64,000 bases of DNA from Ostrinia nubilalis (GCF_963855985.1 NC_087100.1:3383001-3447000), one strand, 5' to 3'; shown: positions 21,418 through 34,203, counted from the first letter of the stretch. Notes: generated by a model not told the origin, from the letters alone. Numbers and translations are program-made.

Positions 21418-21450
21418 GTTACTTTCGCATTTATAATATTAGTTGGGATA
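21196..21450 (-). mobile_element. Helitron-like element with ACAG microsatellite
   Basis: The left end TAGCTTTCCGCCCGCGGCTT is the reverse of the Helitron 3' hairpin end. The right end TTTATAATATTAGTTGGGA is the reverse of the 5' end. Internal landmarks: TTTCAAAAACCGGGAT and GCCAAATTTCATCAAAATCG. Same family as 43566-43775. Confidence 0.85.
21379..21417. repeat. (ACAG)n microsatellite
   Basis: Roughly nine tandem ACAG units inside the Helitron-like element. Confidence 0.95.
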
Positions 21451-21576
21451 AAAGATTCTCAAGGCATGTCTTTATACGTTACTGCTATGTATACATTCTT
21501 ATATCTAGTCTCCATAAAAGTCTGTCCATACTCCTATAACTACGAGTAACTTCTTCAATAATATCAAACACAATAA

Positions 21577-21691
21577 GACTCAGTTGTACCACCTAACTTT
21601 AACCGTAACTTTGACGATAACCGGTGTTTTTTGTATGGAGTTTGACAGATTTTTGACGTTTAAAGTTAAAGTAAGATGGTGCAACCCAGCT
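21577..21691. mobile_element. MITE family A (Harbinger-like), copy 1
   Basis: ~115-bp palindromic repeat. Left end GACTCAGTTGTACCACC, right end GATGGTGCAACCCAGC, core AACCGGTGTTTTTTGTATGG. Family consensus ends are GGCTGAGTTGCACCA with TWA duplications; here TAA is on the left and TTAA on the right. Confidence 0.85.
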
Positions 21692-21821
21692 TTAAATGAG
21701 ATTAAGACTTTATACAGTCATGAATATTTTGAAAGTGAATTGAATATTCAGGAGTATCATAAAGTTAATTCATCCATTATCATTATTATTCATAACAAAT
21801 AAGTGACTTGATTGCTCATGA

Positions 21822-22124
21822 TTAATAATTCGTCGTTCGTCGTCGTCGTTTCAGCCGAAAGACGTCCACTGCTGGACAAAGGCCTCCCCCAAGGATTTCC
21901 ACAAAGACCGGTCCTGCGCCGCTTGCATCCAGGTACTTCCCGCGACCTTCACCAGATCGTCGGTCCACCTAGTGGGAGGCCTGCCCACGCTACGTCTTCC
22001 AGCTCGTGGTCGCCACTCAAGAACTTTTCTGCCCCAGCGGCCATCAGCTCTTCGAGCTATGTGCCCCGCCCACTGCCACTTGATTTTAGCGATTCTGCGG
22101 GCTATGTCAGTCACTTTAATAATT
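21822..22124 (-). mobile_element. RTE-type LINE fragment, (CGT)n tail, 9-bp duplication
   Basis: The minus frame reads TDIARRIAKIKWQWAGHIAR, GRPPTRWTDDLVKVAG, LGEAFVQQWTSFG. Insert 21831-22115 lies between direct repeats TTAATAATT (21822-21830, 22116-22124). The tail side has GTCGTTCGTCGTCGTCG. 5'-truncated but otherwise open through the retained codons. Confidence 0.9.
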
Positions 22125-22710
22125 ATACGTCTGCTATTGCTTTCCCCTAGATGATATTTAATTCAACGACCGTGTGCATTCATACAGTTAACAGTATTTC
22201 CAGTATGGAAGCACATTTTGTTAATCAAACGGCTGCGTGTTTAATTAAATAGCTTAATTTATATTTATTTCAGTAATAACTGCTTTTAGCCAGTAACACA
22301 GGAAAATGAGTCCAGCGAGTCAATCTGCAAATAAATGGTGCAACTCTTTCTAAGGATTTTGGCCTAATAAAAAATATTTCTTTCTTTTCTTCTTTCCACT
22401 TTAATATCAAAATAACCAACCACGTGTAAGATATCCTTCAGTATCCATTGATATTTTACGGAAATTGCCTTCTCAGAATACTCATAACTCCAAAAAACTA
22501 AGTAAACACTCAACAAACCTACACAATACTCATTGCTCTTCGATGGAAGCAGGAAAAACAATTCGAAAACGTATGACAAAGCCAATTCCACTTTATTGCG
22601 AATATACAAACAAATCCGTTTGTGGTTCGTTGTTCATTAAGTTTGCAAGTTTAATCAACGTGTGGCTTGATGCGCAAATCATTTGATTCTGCCGTTTTTG
22701 TACGACTTTT
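22125..22710. other. No gene seen
   Basis: Unassigned AT-rich sequence. Confidence 0.5.
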
Positions 22711-22830
22711 AGGCTGGGTTGCGCCATCTTACTTTTACTTTAAAAAACGTTAAAAATGTGTCAAAACTCCATACAAAATACACCGGTTATCATTATAGTT
22801 ACGGTCAATGTTAGGTGGTGCAACTCAGCT
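22711..22830. mobile_element. MITE family A, copy 2
   Basis: AGGCTGGGTTGCGCCATC to GGTGGTGCAACTCAGCT, with TTA outside both ends. Its core runs opposite to copy 1, 1.1 kb away; both copies are followed by TTTAAATGAG. Confidence 0.85.
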
Positions 22831-24164
22831 TTAAATGAGCCACAATTTAAAAATGACAAAAAAGTCAAACACAGTTCATAACACGATTTTTTTTATATAA
22901 AGTGGCAGGTGTTCTTGGATCACTCACAAGCAATCAGTTCACCTTTTTTGTCTGAAATTTTACCGTAGCCTACTTTTAGTAAAGTTACTAGTAGACTTTG
23001 ACTCAGACAGATTTTTTCTGCGAAATTGCCATTTTTGTGGAGTGGCGAGATTGTCTAAGTCTATTATTTAATGTATTCTTGATAATAATTTATGAGTTTA
23101 GTTTAGTTTATCGCTAAATAGTTTTATCATTTGGTATTCCTATTTCCAGCACATTTGCACTACAATATGTTCGGTTTATAAAGCTGTTCTCTCACACACT
23201 TTGTGTACTTGTGTACAGCGTTTGCAAATGGGCAAGGTATTAAATATTCATGTACACTTCAATAGAAAATGGAGCATTGAGTGCGCGGTTAGTACACAAC
23301 ATACCTACATATTGTCATACAGCCGGTTTCTGATTTCAAATTTTAGGATGAACCCGCTCATTCTCTACTTAAGCATACAAAATAATACTAACTAACTATA
23401 CAGTGTGTTTGGGATAATATAAGGTGATGTTGTGATGTCAATTTTACACGACAAAAATGCCCCCACATGTGGGCCCACCCCCCTTCTCTTGGAATGGGGG
23501 GGCTTAATTTTTTAAATTTATTTGACTATTATGACTAAGAAAATGTATTTATTATGGTTGGAATTATAATTTCATTTTGTCCAATAACAATAAATTAATA
23601 TGAAGTTATTACATAAAATATTATTATTTTACTGAATCTTAAAATGACTTAAAAACTAAAATTTAAAAATTATTTTGTTATTTTTATTTGCTAAATATTT
23701 TATAAAAGCTATGTCCTTTAAAAGGCCGTTATGCCTTTAACGAAAAAGACAGCTTTTGTTTTGATACATTATGTATAGAATTTACCCAAAAAACAATGTA
23801 ATGCAACTTGCATTACAATTAAATACAGCCCCGGAAAAGCATAAAAGGATTTTCCGCAACTGCAAGAAAATAAAACAACACAACAACAACAACAAAAAAG
23901 CACTCTTTGGGCAGTAGATACCATCAACAAACCGTTTTCAGCCAAAAGTTCTATAAATTTTCCATTATATTGATTACTTTGAACACTTTGAAGTCAATAT
24001 AAATACCAAGTCAGTTGAGTTGGCAAACAAGTGACGTCACGGATTGATCTTTTTGACAGCTCAGAAAAGTAAAATGACTGTCCATTTTCCATTTATAGAG
24101 TCACTCAGAGATCCGTCTCATTTACACGCATTCAAATAGTTTTAATGCTAATTATAAAGGTAAA
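22831..24164. other. No gene; one C/G-run hairpin
   Basis: AT-rich except 23459-23504, where GCCCCCACATGTGGGC is followed by a C6 run and a G7 run that can pair. A CAA-rich run sits near 23874-23896. No coding frame. Confidence 0.5.
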
Positions 24165-24266
24165 TACAGTCGACAGCATATCAGACTATAATTTTCTATT
24201 GCAAAATCACACCTATATCAGTCACTTTAAGATGCTATTTTATCCTGCTCGATGTGCCGTCTGTCC
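24165..24266. mobile_element. MITE family C, copy 2
   Basis: TACAGTCGACAGCATATCAG at the left and CGATGTGCCGTCTGTCC at the right are inverted; ~102 bp. Confidence 0.65.
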
Positions 24267-25341
24267 ACACTGACACTTCTGTCTAATATTATGCACACAC
24301 ACGTCCCAGCCATAATTTCGACGACTCGCAAATCGATTACGCCATTCGAATGGGCTCCAATAAAATGGCTCGGTTTTAGTATCGGTAGCGTATGTGCGAA
24401 CACCATAGGCTGGTTTGAAGTAAAAAAAAAAAGTGTCTTATTAACTTTATTTATTTTTGGGAAACATACAGTTACAATATAATTTAACTTATGCATAGAA
24501 TTAATGTATGCAGTAGATATGAAAATTCTGTATTTTTAGTATATTATTGCGTAAAATACAGTCAAGACTTCAAACATTTTTACCCGACTGCGCTAGAAGG
24601 AGGGTTATTTCAACATTGTTTAAAATTGGTAGGATATTATAGTCAAAAGGAGTCCCTTTTGGCAAAGACGTGACAGCGGTCAATGTATGTAATAGCACAA
24701 CAGGCTATGTAGCTTCAAATGTTATGTAGTTTCATAAGATTTTAGATTTGAGCATATTATTAGTCTTCAAAAGTAGCGTCTTGTATATTTCGTAAGATTG
24801 CTTTCAGGAAATTTCTCATTTCTGCCTAACATTGCTATATATGGTACAGATTTTAATTTCACATTCAGCAAAATCGAATCGAATATACTCGGATGTGTCC
24901 AATCACAATTTCTCTCTTTCTTTTCCATTCGTTAGGTACCTACCTAGCGTTTTAGGAGGCTGTTTCTTACACATATAAATCTAAGCTTCACTTAAAGCCC
25001 TTTTCAAAATGAATAGTAGAATTATAAGCAAATTCAAAGTTTTTGAAATCACCATCATCATTATTTCAACCACAGGACAACCAATTGGAAAAAAATGATT
25101 AGTCGGTTTGAAGTGATAAAATAGTGGTAGCTAATAGCCAGGAAAACTTAGCACAAGCCCTACCATCAACCAAACCGAGTAGACAATTGTAAGAAGACCC
25201 CCATTAGGTATCGAATTCGGGGCCTCTAGTCTGAAAGTGATCTTTAATAGTGTAAATAGATCAAAGAGGTGGTTAAGTTTATTTTCGTTCACTGATGGAA
25301 GGGCCCTCCCCAAGGATTTATTCTGTTTTATTCCTAGAATT
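24267..25341. other. No gene seen
   Basis: Frames of 60-89 codons overlap on both strands at 24227-24496; they lack any recognisable motif and I treat them as chance. Confidence 0.5.
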
Positions 25342-25628
25342 TATAATGACAAAGTCATCATCATCATCATCAACAGCCCTTTACAGTCCACTGCTGGACT
25401 ATGAGCCTACTCCACTATAATGGAGGGTTCTGCCATAATCCCCACGCTTGGCAGGCGCGGCAGATTGGAGATCGCAGTTGAAAAATTGATGTTTTTCAGA
25501 GAGCACTGCTGCCCGTTCTCTGTTTGATGTGTAGTCCCTAAGTCGCCTCTTATGACGCCCGCGGGAAGAGTAGGGGTTGGTGACAAATGTATTCTACTCT
25601 GCCGTCACCACACGGCTATAATGTCAAA
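25342..25628 (-). mobile_element. LINE 3' UTR with (ATG)n tail
   Basis: CAT repeats at 25356-25371 are the tail on the opposite strand. Body landmarks CAGTCCACTGCTGGACTATG, TGTAGTCCCTAAGTCGCCTC and GACGCCCGCGGGAAGAG are known to me from lepidopteran LINE 3' regions. The flanks TATAATGACAAA (25342-25353) and TATAATGTCAAA (25617-25628) form an 11/12 target duplication. Non-coding piece only. Confidence 0.75.
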
Positions 25629-26647
25629 CTCAACTAAATGATACTCCTAACTAATTCACGGTCAACAGTACAATAGGGTGCGCGAACACCGTCGCACAAG
25701 TTTTAACAAGCGCAGCGCAAACTGTCTCACATTCACGGTCACCGATCTCGACTCTTGTTAGCAACAGTTTAACTTTAACTACTAAGTTTGTCGAATCACT
25801 GAGTCTAGAATTTAGATTCTAACGATATGAGATTATTATTCAAAGTTTGACAAATATAGGCTTTATCGAGGGAAAGTTTGCTGGACTGGAAGGAGGTATT
25901 ATAGAGAGTTTGGAATCGAAATAAAATAAGAAAATATTTTTTATTTCAAGTAGGTACTCTTATAATTATTAATATTGAAATATTCGTTGCAACTCGTATT
26001 TCTTTGGCGGCTAAGATGTAGGCTCAATCTGTCAATTTTAGGTAGTAGGACTTAAAACTAACAATTATTAACTAAAACAATAAGAGGAACATAAAAAGTT
26101 GTGATACTTAATGATATAAGATCTATTTAGCTGCTATATGATAGACACGACACAAGAAAACAGACACATTCACGAAATTAGTAAGTAAATATTTTGTAAA
26201 TTCGTAGGTTCAAATTACTGTATAAAGAGCACAAACCTCTCACATGAAACCAATTTTAATCCAAGTGATACTCCTTTAACGCCAGAAAAGCCAATTATGT
26301 CATACGACAGCCTCTTTTGGTTTATTTCACGACTGAAGATTTTCCGTTAATTAACCAAACTCTGTACATGATTTAATTAAACCATTAACGTGTCTGTTGT
26401 TACCTATTAATTTCTTGAAGCATTAATTATAGCTCCATAAACAATTTGATATTAAATGTTGCCAAGAATATCCGTTTTATCAACGTCTTCTAAGATAATA
26501 TTTAATCTTCATCTTCAATATTGTGTACGGATATTAAAGTATCATCCTCTTTGTAGCTAGACTTTGTACGAACAATATTTTAGTAACTAAACACTAAAAA
26601 TCCACTATTTTTGGTGTGGTATTTTTAGGCAGGATAATTGATATCAG
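25629..26647. other. No gene seen
   Basis: Unassigned AT-rich sequence. Confidence 0.55.
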
Positions 26648-27087
26648 GCACTATAATCACACAAAGTCTCTTTCCGCTATTTGTCCCTATATGTATAATA
26701 TGATTAGATCTTTAAAATTACGCAACGGATTTTGATGGGGTTTTTTTTAATAGATAGTGATTTATTTATTTATTTACACTTTTGCACATACAACTGTACA
26801 GTGGCGGACTTAATGCCAGGTGGCATTATCTGCCAGTCAACCACGGGTCGAGTAGAGAGACTAAGGCGGTGCAATAAATATGACGTTTAATTAATATACT
26901 TACATAGCATTAGATAAAATAAATAACATAAGAATACATAATTATTAATATAATAGACATACACCTAGATACATAAACATAATAATAATATTGGCGTACA
27001 CAAAACACATGTGATTCAAGAAGAAGGTTTATATGTTAGGGTTATATTACATACTTAGCACCCGTCCGAAGCCGGAGCGGGTCGCTA
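26648..27087 (+). mobile_element. Helitron-like element interrupted by a LINE
   Basis: The left part has TTTAAAATTACGCAACGGAT. The right part has TGATTCAAGAAGAAGG and the 3' end CCGGAGCGGGTCGCTAG. The intact form joins these directly, as in the related minus-strand copy at 49708-49882. The interruption is the LINE at 26763-27010. Confidence 0.8.
26757..27016 (-). mobile_element. 5'-truncated LINE nested in the Helitron
   Basis: Insert 26763-27010 lies between direct repeats GTGATT (26757-26762, 27011-27016). A TTTA repeat at its left is a (TAAA)n tail on the minus strand. The body (GTGGCGGACTTAATGCC, CTGCCAGTCAACCACGGGTC) matches a LINE 3' region I know from moths. Confidence 0.75.
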
Positions 27088-27583
27088 GTTATAAATAATA
27101 TGAAACTTAGTGAGAATAAATATACAGGTATTTTTACTCTTTCAGACTTACTTTTGTTTTAAAACGGCTTAAGGAAAATATCTTTACGCTACATGTCAAG
27201 TCGTCACCCTATGAAGCTCTAACGAGCGAGTGCACTGACGAGTGAAAGTGAAATGTTTGCTTGAGCACGCTTATAACTTCACGCACTGCTTTACCGTAAC
27301 TGAATATTTGTATTGATGCCGCCTGTGATTTAAATGTAATAAATAAAATAAATAACTTTTACATAGCTCCATCTAACCCCAAACTAAGCAGAAGTTGTAC
27401 TATGGGTGCCGCAGACCAAAAATAAACAAACTTACTTAATATACAGAAAAATATTTATTTTATTGTGCGAAGTTTGAGCCCGTAGCCTCTGGCATACCAG
27501 CACAGCGCGTGAACTACTAACCTTTGAATTTTATATTTACTTTAGCTCATATTTATGATAAGGCAGTCAAGCATAAATAAGGG
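27088..27583. other. No gene seen
   Basis: Unassigned; ends at a small RTE piece. Confidence 0.45.
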
Positions 27584-27691
27584 AGGCCCCTTACTAGGTG
27601 GACCGAGGATCTGGTGAAGGTCGCGGGAGGTTCGTGGATGCGGGCGGCACAGGAACCGTCGTTGGGGAAATCCTTGGGGGAGGCCTTGTCC
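27584..27691 (+). mobile_element. RTE-type fragment lacking both ends
   Basis: Plus-strand DNA for RWTEDLVKVAGGSWMRAAQ followed by a diverged SLGKSLGEALSK-like end. The usual 3' block (CAGCAGTGGACGTC plus tail) is missing, so this copy has lost its 3' end too. Confidence 0.75.
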
Positions 27692-27741
27692 AAATATACA
27701 ACACATAAATGAATCAAAAAATAAAAATCGTGATCATGCAC

Positions 27742-27937
27742 TCTAAATATTTATAACTCAAAGGTGACTGACTGACTGATTGACATACTGATCTATCAAC
27801 GCATAGCCCAAACCACTGGACGGATCGGGCTGAAATTTGCCATGCAGGTAGATGTTATGACGAAAGGATTTTACGAAACTCCACCCCTAAGGGGGTAAAA
27901 CGGGATCTACGTGTACGAAGTCGCGGGCGGCCGGTAG
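27742..27937 (+). mobile_element. Helitron-like element with GACT repeat
   Basis: Starts TCTAAATATTTATAACTC, has GACTGACTGACTGA and AAGGGGGTAAAACGGGATC, and ends GAAGTCGCGGGCGGCCGGTAG. The last four bases are GTAG instead of CTAG, a terminal change that should disable it. Confidence 0.8.
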
Positions 27938-29146
27938 TTGAGTTATAAACCATGAAAGCGCAATTTGCATCGCAATACGCGTCATTGTTTTTCGTCGATA
28001 TGAACAAAACCTCTTCCGAATGGGGCTAATATTAACGCTAGTAAATAACCGAAGCTGCACAAACAGCACATTGTTCTGCAATATTGAATGACGCGAACAA
28101 TCGAGCGCCGAGTGCGGACACCAAACCAAATATTGCTTTTTGAAAACCGCATACGTTATCTACGGCATAGAGATGCGTTCAAAAGCTTCGTAAATGTAGA
28201 GACTCTTGTATCTTGTGTGGTATGCAAGCCACCAGTGATTATTTTAATTGAATTAATATGAAATCAGACACTGCGCATAAGGAGATTTTTTGTGTCCATT
28301 TGCTTTAACTTGACATCCTTGTCGGTAACAAAGTGTCTGCGTAGCGACTCAAACTACAAAACTTGCAAGATTTTAATTTGGTTCAGATTTCGATATTTCC
28401 ACCTCTTTGGATGATGGAAAATGGTAATTTTGGAATTATTTTTTCACGTTTACGAATCATTGACACCGAACCAAATATTTTTGAATACCGCAAGAGAGAG
28501 AGGAGACGACATAGAAATGCGTTTTTAACTACAAAACTAGCAAGAATCAGAGAACCAGATATATCGGTACGCGATTTTTTAAATTGATTTTTTAAACATA
28601 TTGATGTTTCTTCAGTGTATCCAGTGATAATAAGTAAATTTCTTAACTGCCTTTACAAATTACTCATTACCTACTGACTTATGAATTAGGTACCATAATC
28701 ATTATCAGTTTAAAAAAATATCGCCTTAATATAATATAGTTTGGTTATAACCGCGGCGTCTGGAACGCAACTCTATGGCGTCCATGACGTCACACGATAA
28801 TCAATCATTGTGCGCCAATGCAATGACACAGCCCTTTCAGATTTCTGTTATTCGGATGACTATGGAAGTAGGGTTAAATGAACCCGCCAGTAATACATGT
28901 TCTTGATTTCGTATCTGAGTGATGACGAAGACGATTACGGGGAAGCAAGATTGATGGCGGGATACGGAATGGCTTGTGTTTTAAATTTTTACAGATCCCA
29001 TAAAATTACAAATAAATCTCGTCATTGAGGTTCCTATTGAAGATAAAACATTATTTTATTGGTAAACATTGTGTACAGAAATTGAAATGGTATACATTGC
29101 TGTCAATGTATTTATTTGTTGTAAACTATAATGAGTATACGAAAGA
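27938..29146. other. No gene called
   Basis: Contains an 80-codon minus frame near 27900-28129 and a plus frame at 28363-28587 (ending RRHRNAFLTTKLARIREPDI, then SVRDFLN). Neither has splice context or a known motif. 28745-28990 has somewhat more CpG. Confidence 0.4.
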
Positions 29147-30344
29147 CCTATAGCCTCAGATCATAGAAGGGAATAGATGTGAAACGGGGGCGTGGCGCGT
29201 GTCTCCGCGATATGCCCAGAAACGAACATCGGCCGCGTAGCTAGGTTAGTCGCGATTCAGTCGTACTAAGGAAATGTTCTCCGAATTTTTTGGATAATGC
29301 GTCGTTACGTGCAATAAAACAAGTGAAACGAAGAACTACAGGAACAATGGAGTCATTTACTACATGTAAGTATTGCAAATCCATTGGTATTTTGGTTATA
29401 AATAAAAAAAACTTAACATTTTTACGAACGAATTCAGTGCCGTAACAGTTACTGCGATATCGAAATCAGTGGTGATAAAAATTCTAACACATTTGTACAT
29501 TGACGATTTAGTTAGCAACCACTTTATGTCATGCTCAACTACTGCGCGATGTATTTAATTTCTTCCGATATCCACTATCGTGTGAAAATACACAGTACGG
29601 CCGCATGTGCCGGTCGTAACATAGTGCCGTGCTCGTGTTCTAATGCGGTTTCCTATTATCGATAAATAGAAGTAAATTATGATTTTCTATTTTGTAATTT
29701 TAAATAAAAAAATTATGTGTTACTTGCGATTATAAGATTTTACAAAAAAAAAATAACAGTAGAAGTAATTAGTAACTGTCAACTATGTAATTACTATAAG
29801 AGCTAGTTGAAAGCCTAATATAGGCATTATTTTTGTTAAACATATGCGGTACGCAGATCGCCATAATTAATCCTTCAAGGCCCGCGAATCTAGACACAAT
29901 AGATAATCAATTGTTATGACATTAATTAATGCCGTCTGGGACTCAAGCGGTTAAAAAGTAAATGCGTGATAGTAGTTAATAATAACGTATAATAATAAAA
30001 AGGTTTTCATACATAAGCATTTTGTGAAACCAGTTTCTAGCCTTGCCCCTAGCGATTTAAAGTATCGATATCTTGTCGACTTCATTTTATCTTTGTTCTC
30101 TCACTAGTTTTCAAAGTGTGCGTCACGTCACGCGGCCATTGATTGGCCATAAGGCACGCCTTCTGGCCAATCACAGCACTTTTAAGCCGGTTGCACATGT
30201 TGTCGTAGACTCTCAGTCGCTTTGTTTTTACACAGTTGAATGTGTGTGTGGGAGCTGTGGTGGGGGAAATGTGGGGACACTGGTTCTCGTTGTAGTTACG
30301 CGCGACTTCATATCTATTCTCTTTCTATGATCTGAGCCTATAGC
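29147..30344. mobile_element. DNA transposon with 8-bp target duplication (hAT or P type)
   Basis: The ends CTCAGATCATAGAA (29155 on) and its complement (to 30336) continue as ~30-bp imperfect terminal repeats with GAATAGAT. Exact 8-bp repeats CCTATAGC flank it (29147-29154, 30337-30344). Eight bases is diagnostic of hAT or P-like elements. The left 200 bp is CpG-rich and contains ATGGAGTCATTTACTACAT followed by GTAAGT, a possible first coding exon and donor. The right 230 bp holds CCAAT-like boxes (GATTGGCC, GGCCAATC). No transposase body remains, so it is an internally deleted copy. Confidence 0.75.
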
Positions 30345-31365
30345 CATTAAAACAAACAAAACTAGGTACAATAAAGTATATAATATGTAAGTACGACATT
30401 TTGGAACTTCTGGAAATTTTCAAACTTGAACACAATAATCATAATTATCAGATCAATGAAGTGAATTCAACTTTATTTACAATAAACAGAATTTTTTTTA
30501 AACTAAGGCAAACTTAACTCTAAACAAATTAATCTCTTCTGCAGGAACACGACCCTCTATGATACCAGAGGCAAATGGAAAATTTTGCTCACACTTTCCA
30601 GGCTTGACTGGTTGGGGAGGCATATCATATCTGTCCCTTATCATATTTCTCCCTTATTCGCCTCCTAGGATAAATACGGTACATCTCCTAGCTTTATAAC
30701 TCATACTACTACGGGTATGTAAAGCTACTAATGATTACACCGAAGTTGTTTAAATAAAAAGTGTTCTTTCACAATAATAATAATTCTGAGACATGTAAAA
30801 CCAAATAACGGTTTCTTCCACGTAGTAGTAACACGCATTGCTTTCTTCAGACCTCTTTCACGTGAAATCAATCAGACAAAAGTTAAAATGTGGTTGGTAC
30901 ACAATGACCTTGTAAACATTCCTTTGTGTCCCCTAAAATGAATCGGAACCGAATCGGATAGCACTTAGTTGTTATTTACACGTCTCGTTGAAATTTCCAA
31001 GAAAGTTTTGCTGTGAACACTCGCATTCTTAGGAAAAGTCCACACGAGTGCTGGCTTAACTAAAGTAAATAATTTTTTGGGGTATAACAGTCTTAAGTAA
31101 ACCTTATAGAACATTTTTTGTGTACCTACGAGTAATTTCCTTTTCCGTTTATTTATACTGGGACATGATTTAACACTGATTTACTACCATCTGTATTTTT
31201 ATGTTGATTTTTTCAATTTAAGTACAATGTTAATCTTTCTCAAAGTAATTTAAACACTTGATAAAGTCAGATCTAAGGTAATTGATTTTTCTTAATCTTT
31301 GCCCATGGTCTTTGCCTATTTGAAATTCATTGTATGATCTAGCTAACAACCTACTTCGTAGTAGG
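30345..31365. other. No gene seen
   Basis: AT-rich, unassigned. Confidence 0.55.
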
Positions 31366-31963
31366 TATAGTCTATCCAATATAGCTTGATTAGAATGACA
31401 GCTGCCATCAAAAGTAACGACATAACTTTGTAGTAGCGATCAATGAGAGCTAAATATTGGCGGACAAGAAATAATTCACGTCTGACCTACAAACAATTTC
31501 GAAAAAACATTTGTATGAAAAAATCTAAACCGCGTAAGATAGATGAAGGGGGTAAAACGGGATCCACGCATACGAAGTCGCGGGCGGCCGCTAGTTCTTA
31601 AATAATCAAACATTGGAAATCAATCACCGGTATTTTTTTTGGGTATTCATAGCACCGTTGCTCTAGAAGAGATGCCCACCGCCCTCTAGCGAGAGGAAAA
31701 AACCACTGAAGAACACTGATGATAATGACTACGACTTAGGTTGTACACCCTTGACATGAGTTTTAAATTTTACTGTCTTTAAATTTAAATTTATAATTGT
31801 CATGTCTATGAATAAAGATATGAAGAAAAATTGGGTGCATTTTTTATATCATTTTTTCGAAAACTTATCGATACATCTATGTGAACCGTACGAAACATAC
31901 CCAGCACTAGTCACATTCGTTTGATAGCTGTCATTCTAATCAAGCTATATTGGATAGACTATA
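31366..31963. mobile_element. TIR element, ~45-bp inverted termini
   Basis: Left 31366-31411 (TATAGTCTATCCAATATAGC, then TTGATTAGAATGACAGCT) is mirrored by 31920-31963 almost exactly. It contains a Helitron 3' piece. The target duplication may be just TA. Confidence 0.8.
31500..31594 (+). mobile_element. Helitron 3' end fragment
   Basis: Same 3' block as 37510-37597: ATAGATGAAGGGGGTAAAAC and GTCGCGGGCGGCCGCTAG. It is 5'-truncated, either by capture or by deletion, inside the TIR element. Confidence 0.85.
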
Positions 31964-32477
31964 GTTGTTTAGTTCGTAGTACCTACGTAGTTTTCTCTTC
32001 TGCATTATTATTAGTAATAATTATTTTGCCACGAATAATTTACCTACAAGCAAGCACAAAGATTCAGTATTCGCTTTTACGGCTTCACTCTACAAATGCG
32101 ACTTATTACCAACTCGAGGTAGCAAGTAGTGTGAACTGGGCTTTTACGAGTAACTTTAGAAACTTGAACCAGGTTTAAGGAAGCTGAAATGTACTTCTTG
32201 TGAATAGCACTGCACACGGCTTAGAACTCGAAGTGCCTGGTTAAGTTTAAAAGTTTGAAGCCAAGGCAATAGCCACGGCTAATTTACGCGTTCACACTCG
32301 TGCAAAGCTTTGAGCTTATTATGAAGCCAGCTGTGGGCGACAGATTTCAACATGTAACGTGTACTGGCCAGAAGAAAGGCCTCTTTAGTTTTAGTTTAAA
32401 AGTAGATTTAGTTTCTTTTGATTTATATTTTTCAAAGAAACTCCTACAGATAAACTATGTGAATACCTACTCATTAT

Positions 32478-32720
32478 TATCGTTCATTCGTTGCAGCCGA
32501 AAGACGTCCACTGGTGGACAAAGGCCCCCCCAAGAATTTCCACAAAGACCGGTACTACGTCGCTCGCATCCGGGCACCTCCCGCAACCTTCACCAGATCT
32601 TCGGTCCACCTAGTGGGACGTCTGCCCACGCTACGTCTTCCGGCTCGTGGTCGCCACTCAAAAACTTTCCTGCCCCAGCAGCCATCAGCTCTACGAGCTA
32701 TGTGCCCCGCCCACTGCCAT
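32478..32720 (-). mobile_element. RTE-type LINE fragment
   Basis: Minus-strand DNA for the RTE C-terminus (blocks AAAGACGTCCACTGGTGGAC, ACTAGGTGGACCG complement, GTGCCCCGCCCACTGCC), with a CGTTCATTCG tail remnant at left. A long plus frame across it is an antisense artefact. Confidence 0.9.
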
Positions 32721-33282
32721 TATATACTATGGCTAAACTAAATATCCTTGTGTTAGAAATGGGTTTAGCCTAATAGTACACCGGACGATATGGGTTGAAC
32801 TTGACCCTCTATCTGACGCTGATACTGATACCGTTGAGCGATTTGTTGCCTTATTATTTATTTTTATAGACAATGTAGCCATTTTACCTTCATATTAATA
32901 TCAACGCTTCTGGTTTATACAAAGCGTCGTCCTTATTCAGTTTCATACTGTAGGTACATTCCGTAATTTTTGAAAAAATATTTCAATTAAAACAAACTAA
33001 ATTATATCGTTTTAGATTCATTTTACTTATAACATCGACACCTGTATGTTATCATTTTATTAAAAGGAGAGCAGGAGTGTCTTTTACAATACTTATTTTA
33101 GTTCAGAAACTACAAAAGAGTTACTCCCATTGTGTTTAAGTAACTCAACGCAGACTTACTGTAACATCACATATGTATTTATATTCCAGTACATCAATCA
33201 CACACACACGGATCTTTTCAAAGAAATAAATGGCAGTCATTTTTCACAGCGTACCCACCGACCACACGCTGACGGCTGCTAC
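32721..33282. other. No gene seen
   Basis: Unassigned AT-rich sequence, with a short (CA)n at about 33199-33210. Confidence 0.5.
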
Positions 33283-34203
33283 TTAAGGCGATTAGAGTCC
33301 TCAATGACCTTGGGCGTTTGACCTTCACGCCGCGAGCAACACCCGCGTACCCCGCACCAAAAACTCCGATTTGACACCGATCAAAAATACACGGGCATAG
33401 GTAGATACAGAATAGAAGCTCTTTCTTCATACATTATACTGCCTATTATTTTAAACTTAAATTGATGAACCTTGATGTCGGTGTCATTTAACTCAGGCGT
33501 AAAGGTATTTAATAAAAATAACAAAATCCATGAACATTCTGTACGGGATAAAATTTTATTTTATTTTTCGTAACTTTTCTAATGCTTTTGTCGGTTCAGT
33601 CGTTCTCGAAATTTGAACAAACCCGACTTTATTACAAGCTTTTATTTAGCTTGCAATTTATGATGTATGTATGTAGGTAATGAAGAATGTTCACTAATTT
33701 TGTTTTTTAGCTTTCTGTATTCTCTGTTAAAAATAAAAAATACACGTGAAAGAATTATTTCGATACGTCAATTAGTTTCCAAGATATTGAATTTTAAAGG
33801 TGCGGGCGGCGGCCGGCCCGCCATTTTATGCGCGTGACTTCATATTACAGTGACTGGCTCAAATTTGTATGGGTGGAATCTTGTAAGCTGAATTTTGGTT
33901 TCATGACATGCTCTTAAAATTCATCACCTTAGAAGAGGATTTCAGTTATTATCTGCGAAACTGTTTTAATAATATAGGTACGTTTCATGGTTTGGTAATT
34001 TAGGGAAGTTTATTTGCACTTAACATGAAAAATATGGTATCAATGTACTGTGTACCTATGCACCTTCAGTGGCAACAACAAGGTCTACTGAGTACCTATA
34101 GTCTACTAAAGGCATGAAATAGATTAATTTCACTAAAAATTAAAACCAACTCCAAAACGACTCACCAAAAGGTAGGCTGCCACCGACTCCGAAAATGGCT
34201 AAT

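Noticed and set aside
32300..32773. 157-codon plus frame
   Set aside because: Its second half is the antisense of the RTE C-terminus; the first half is chance open sequence.
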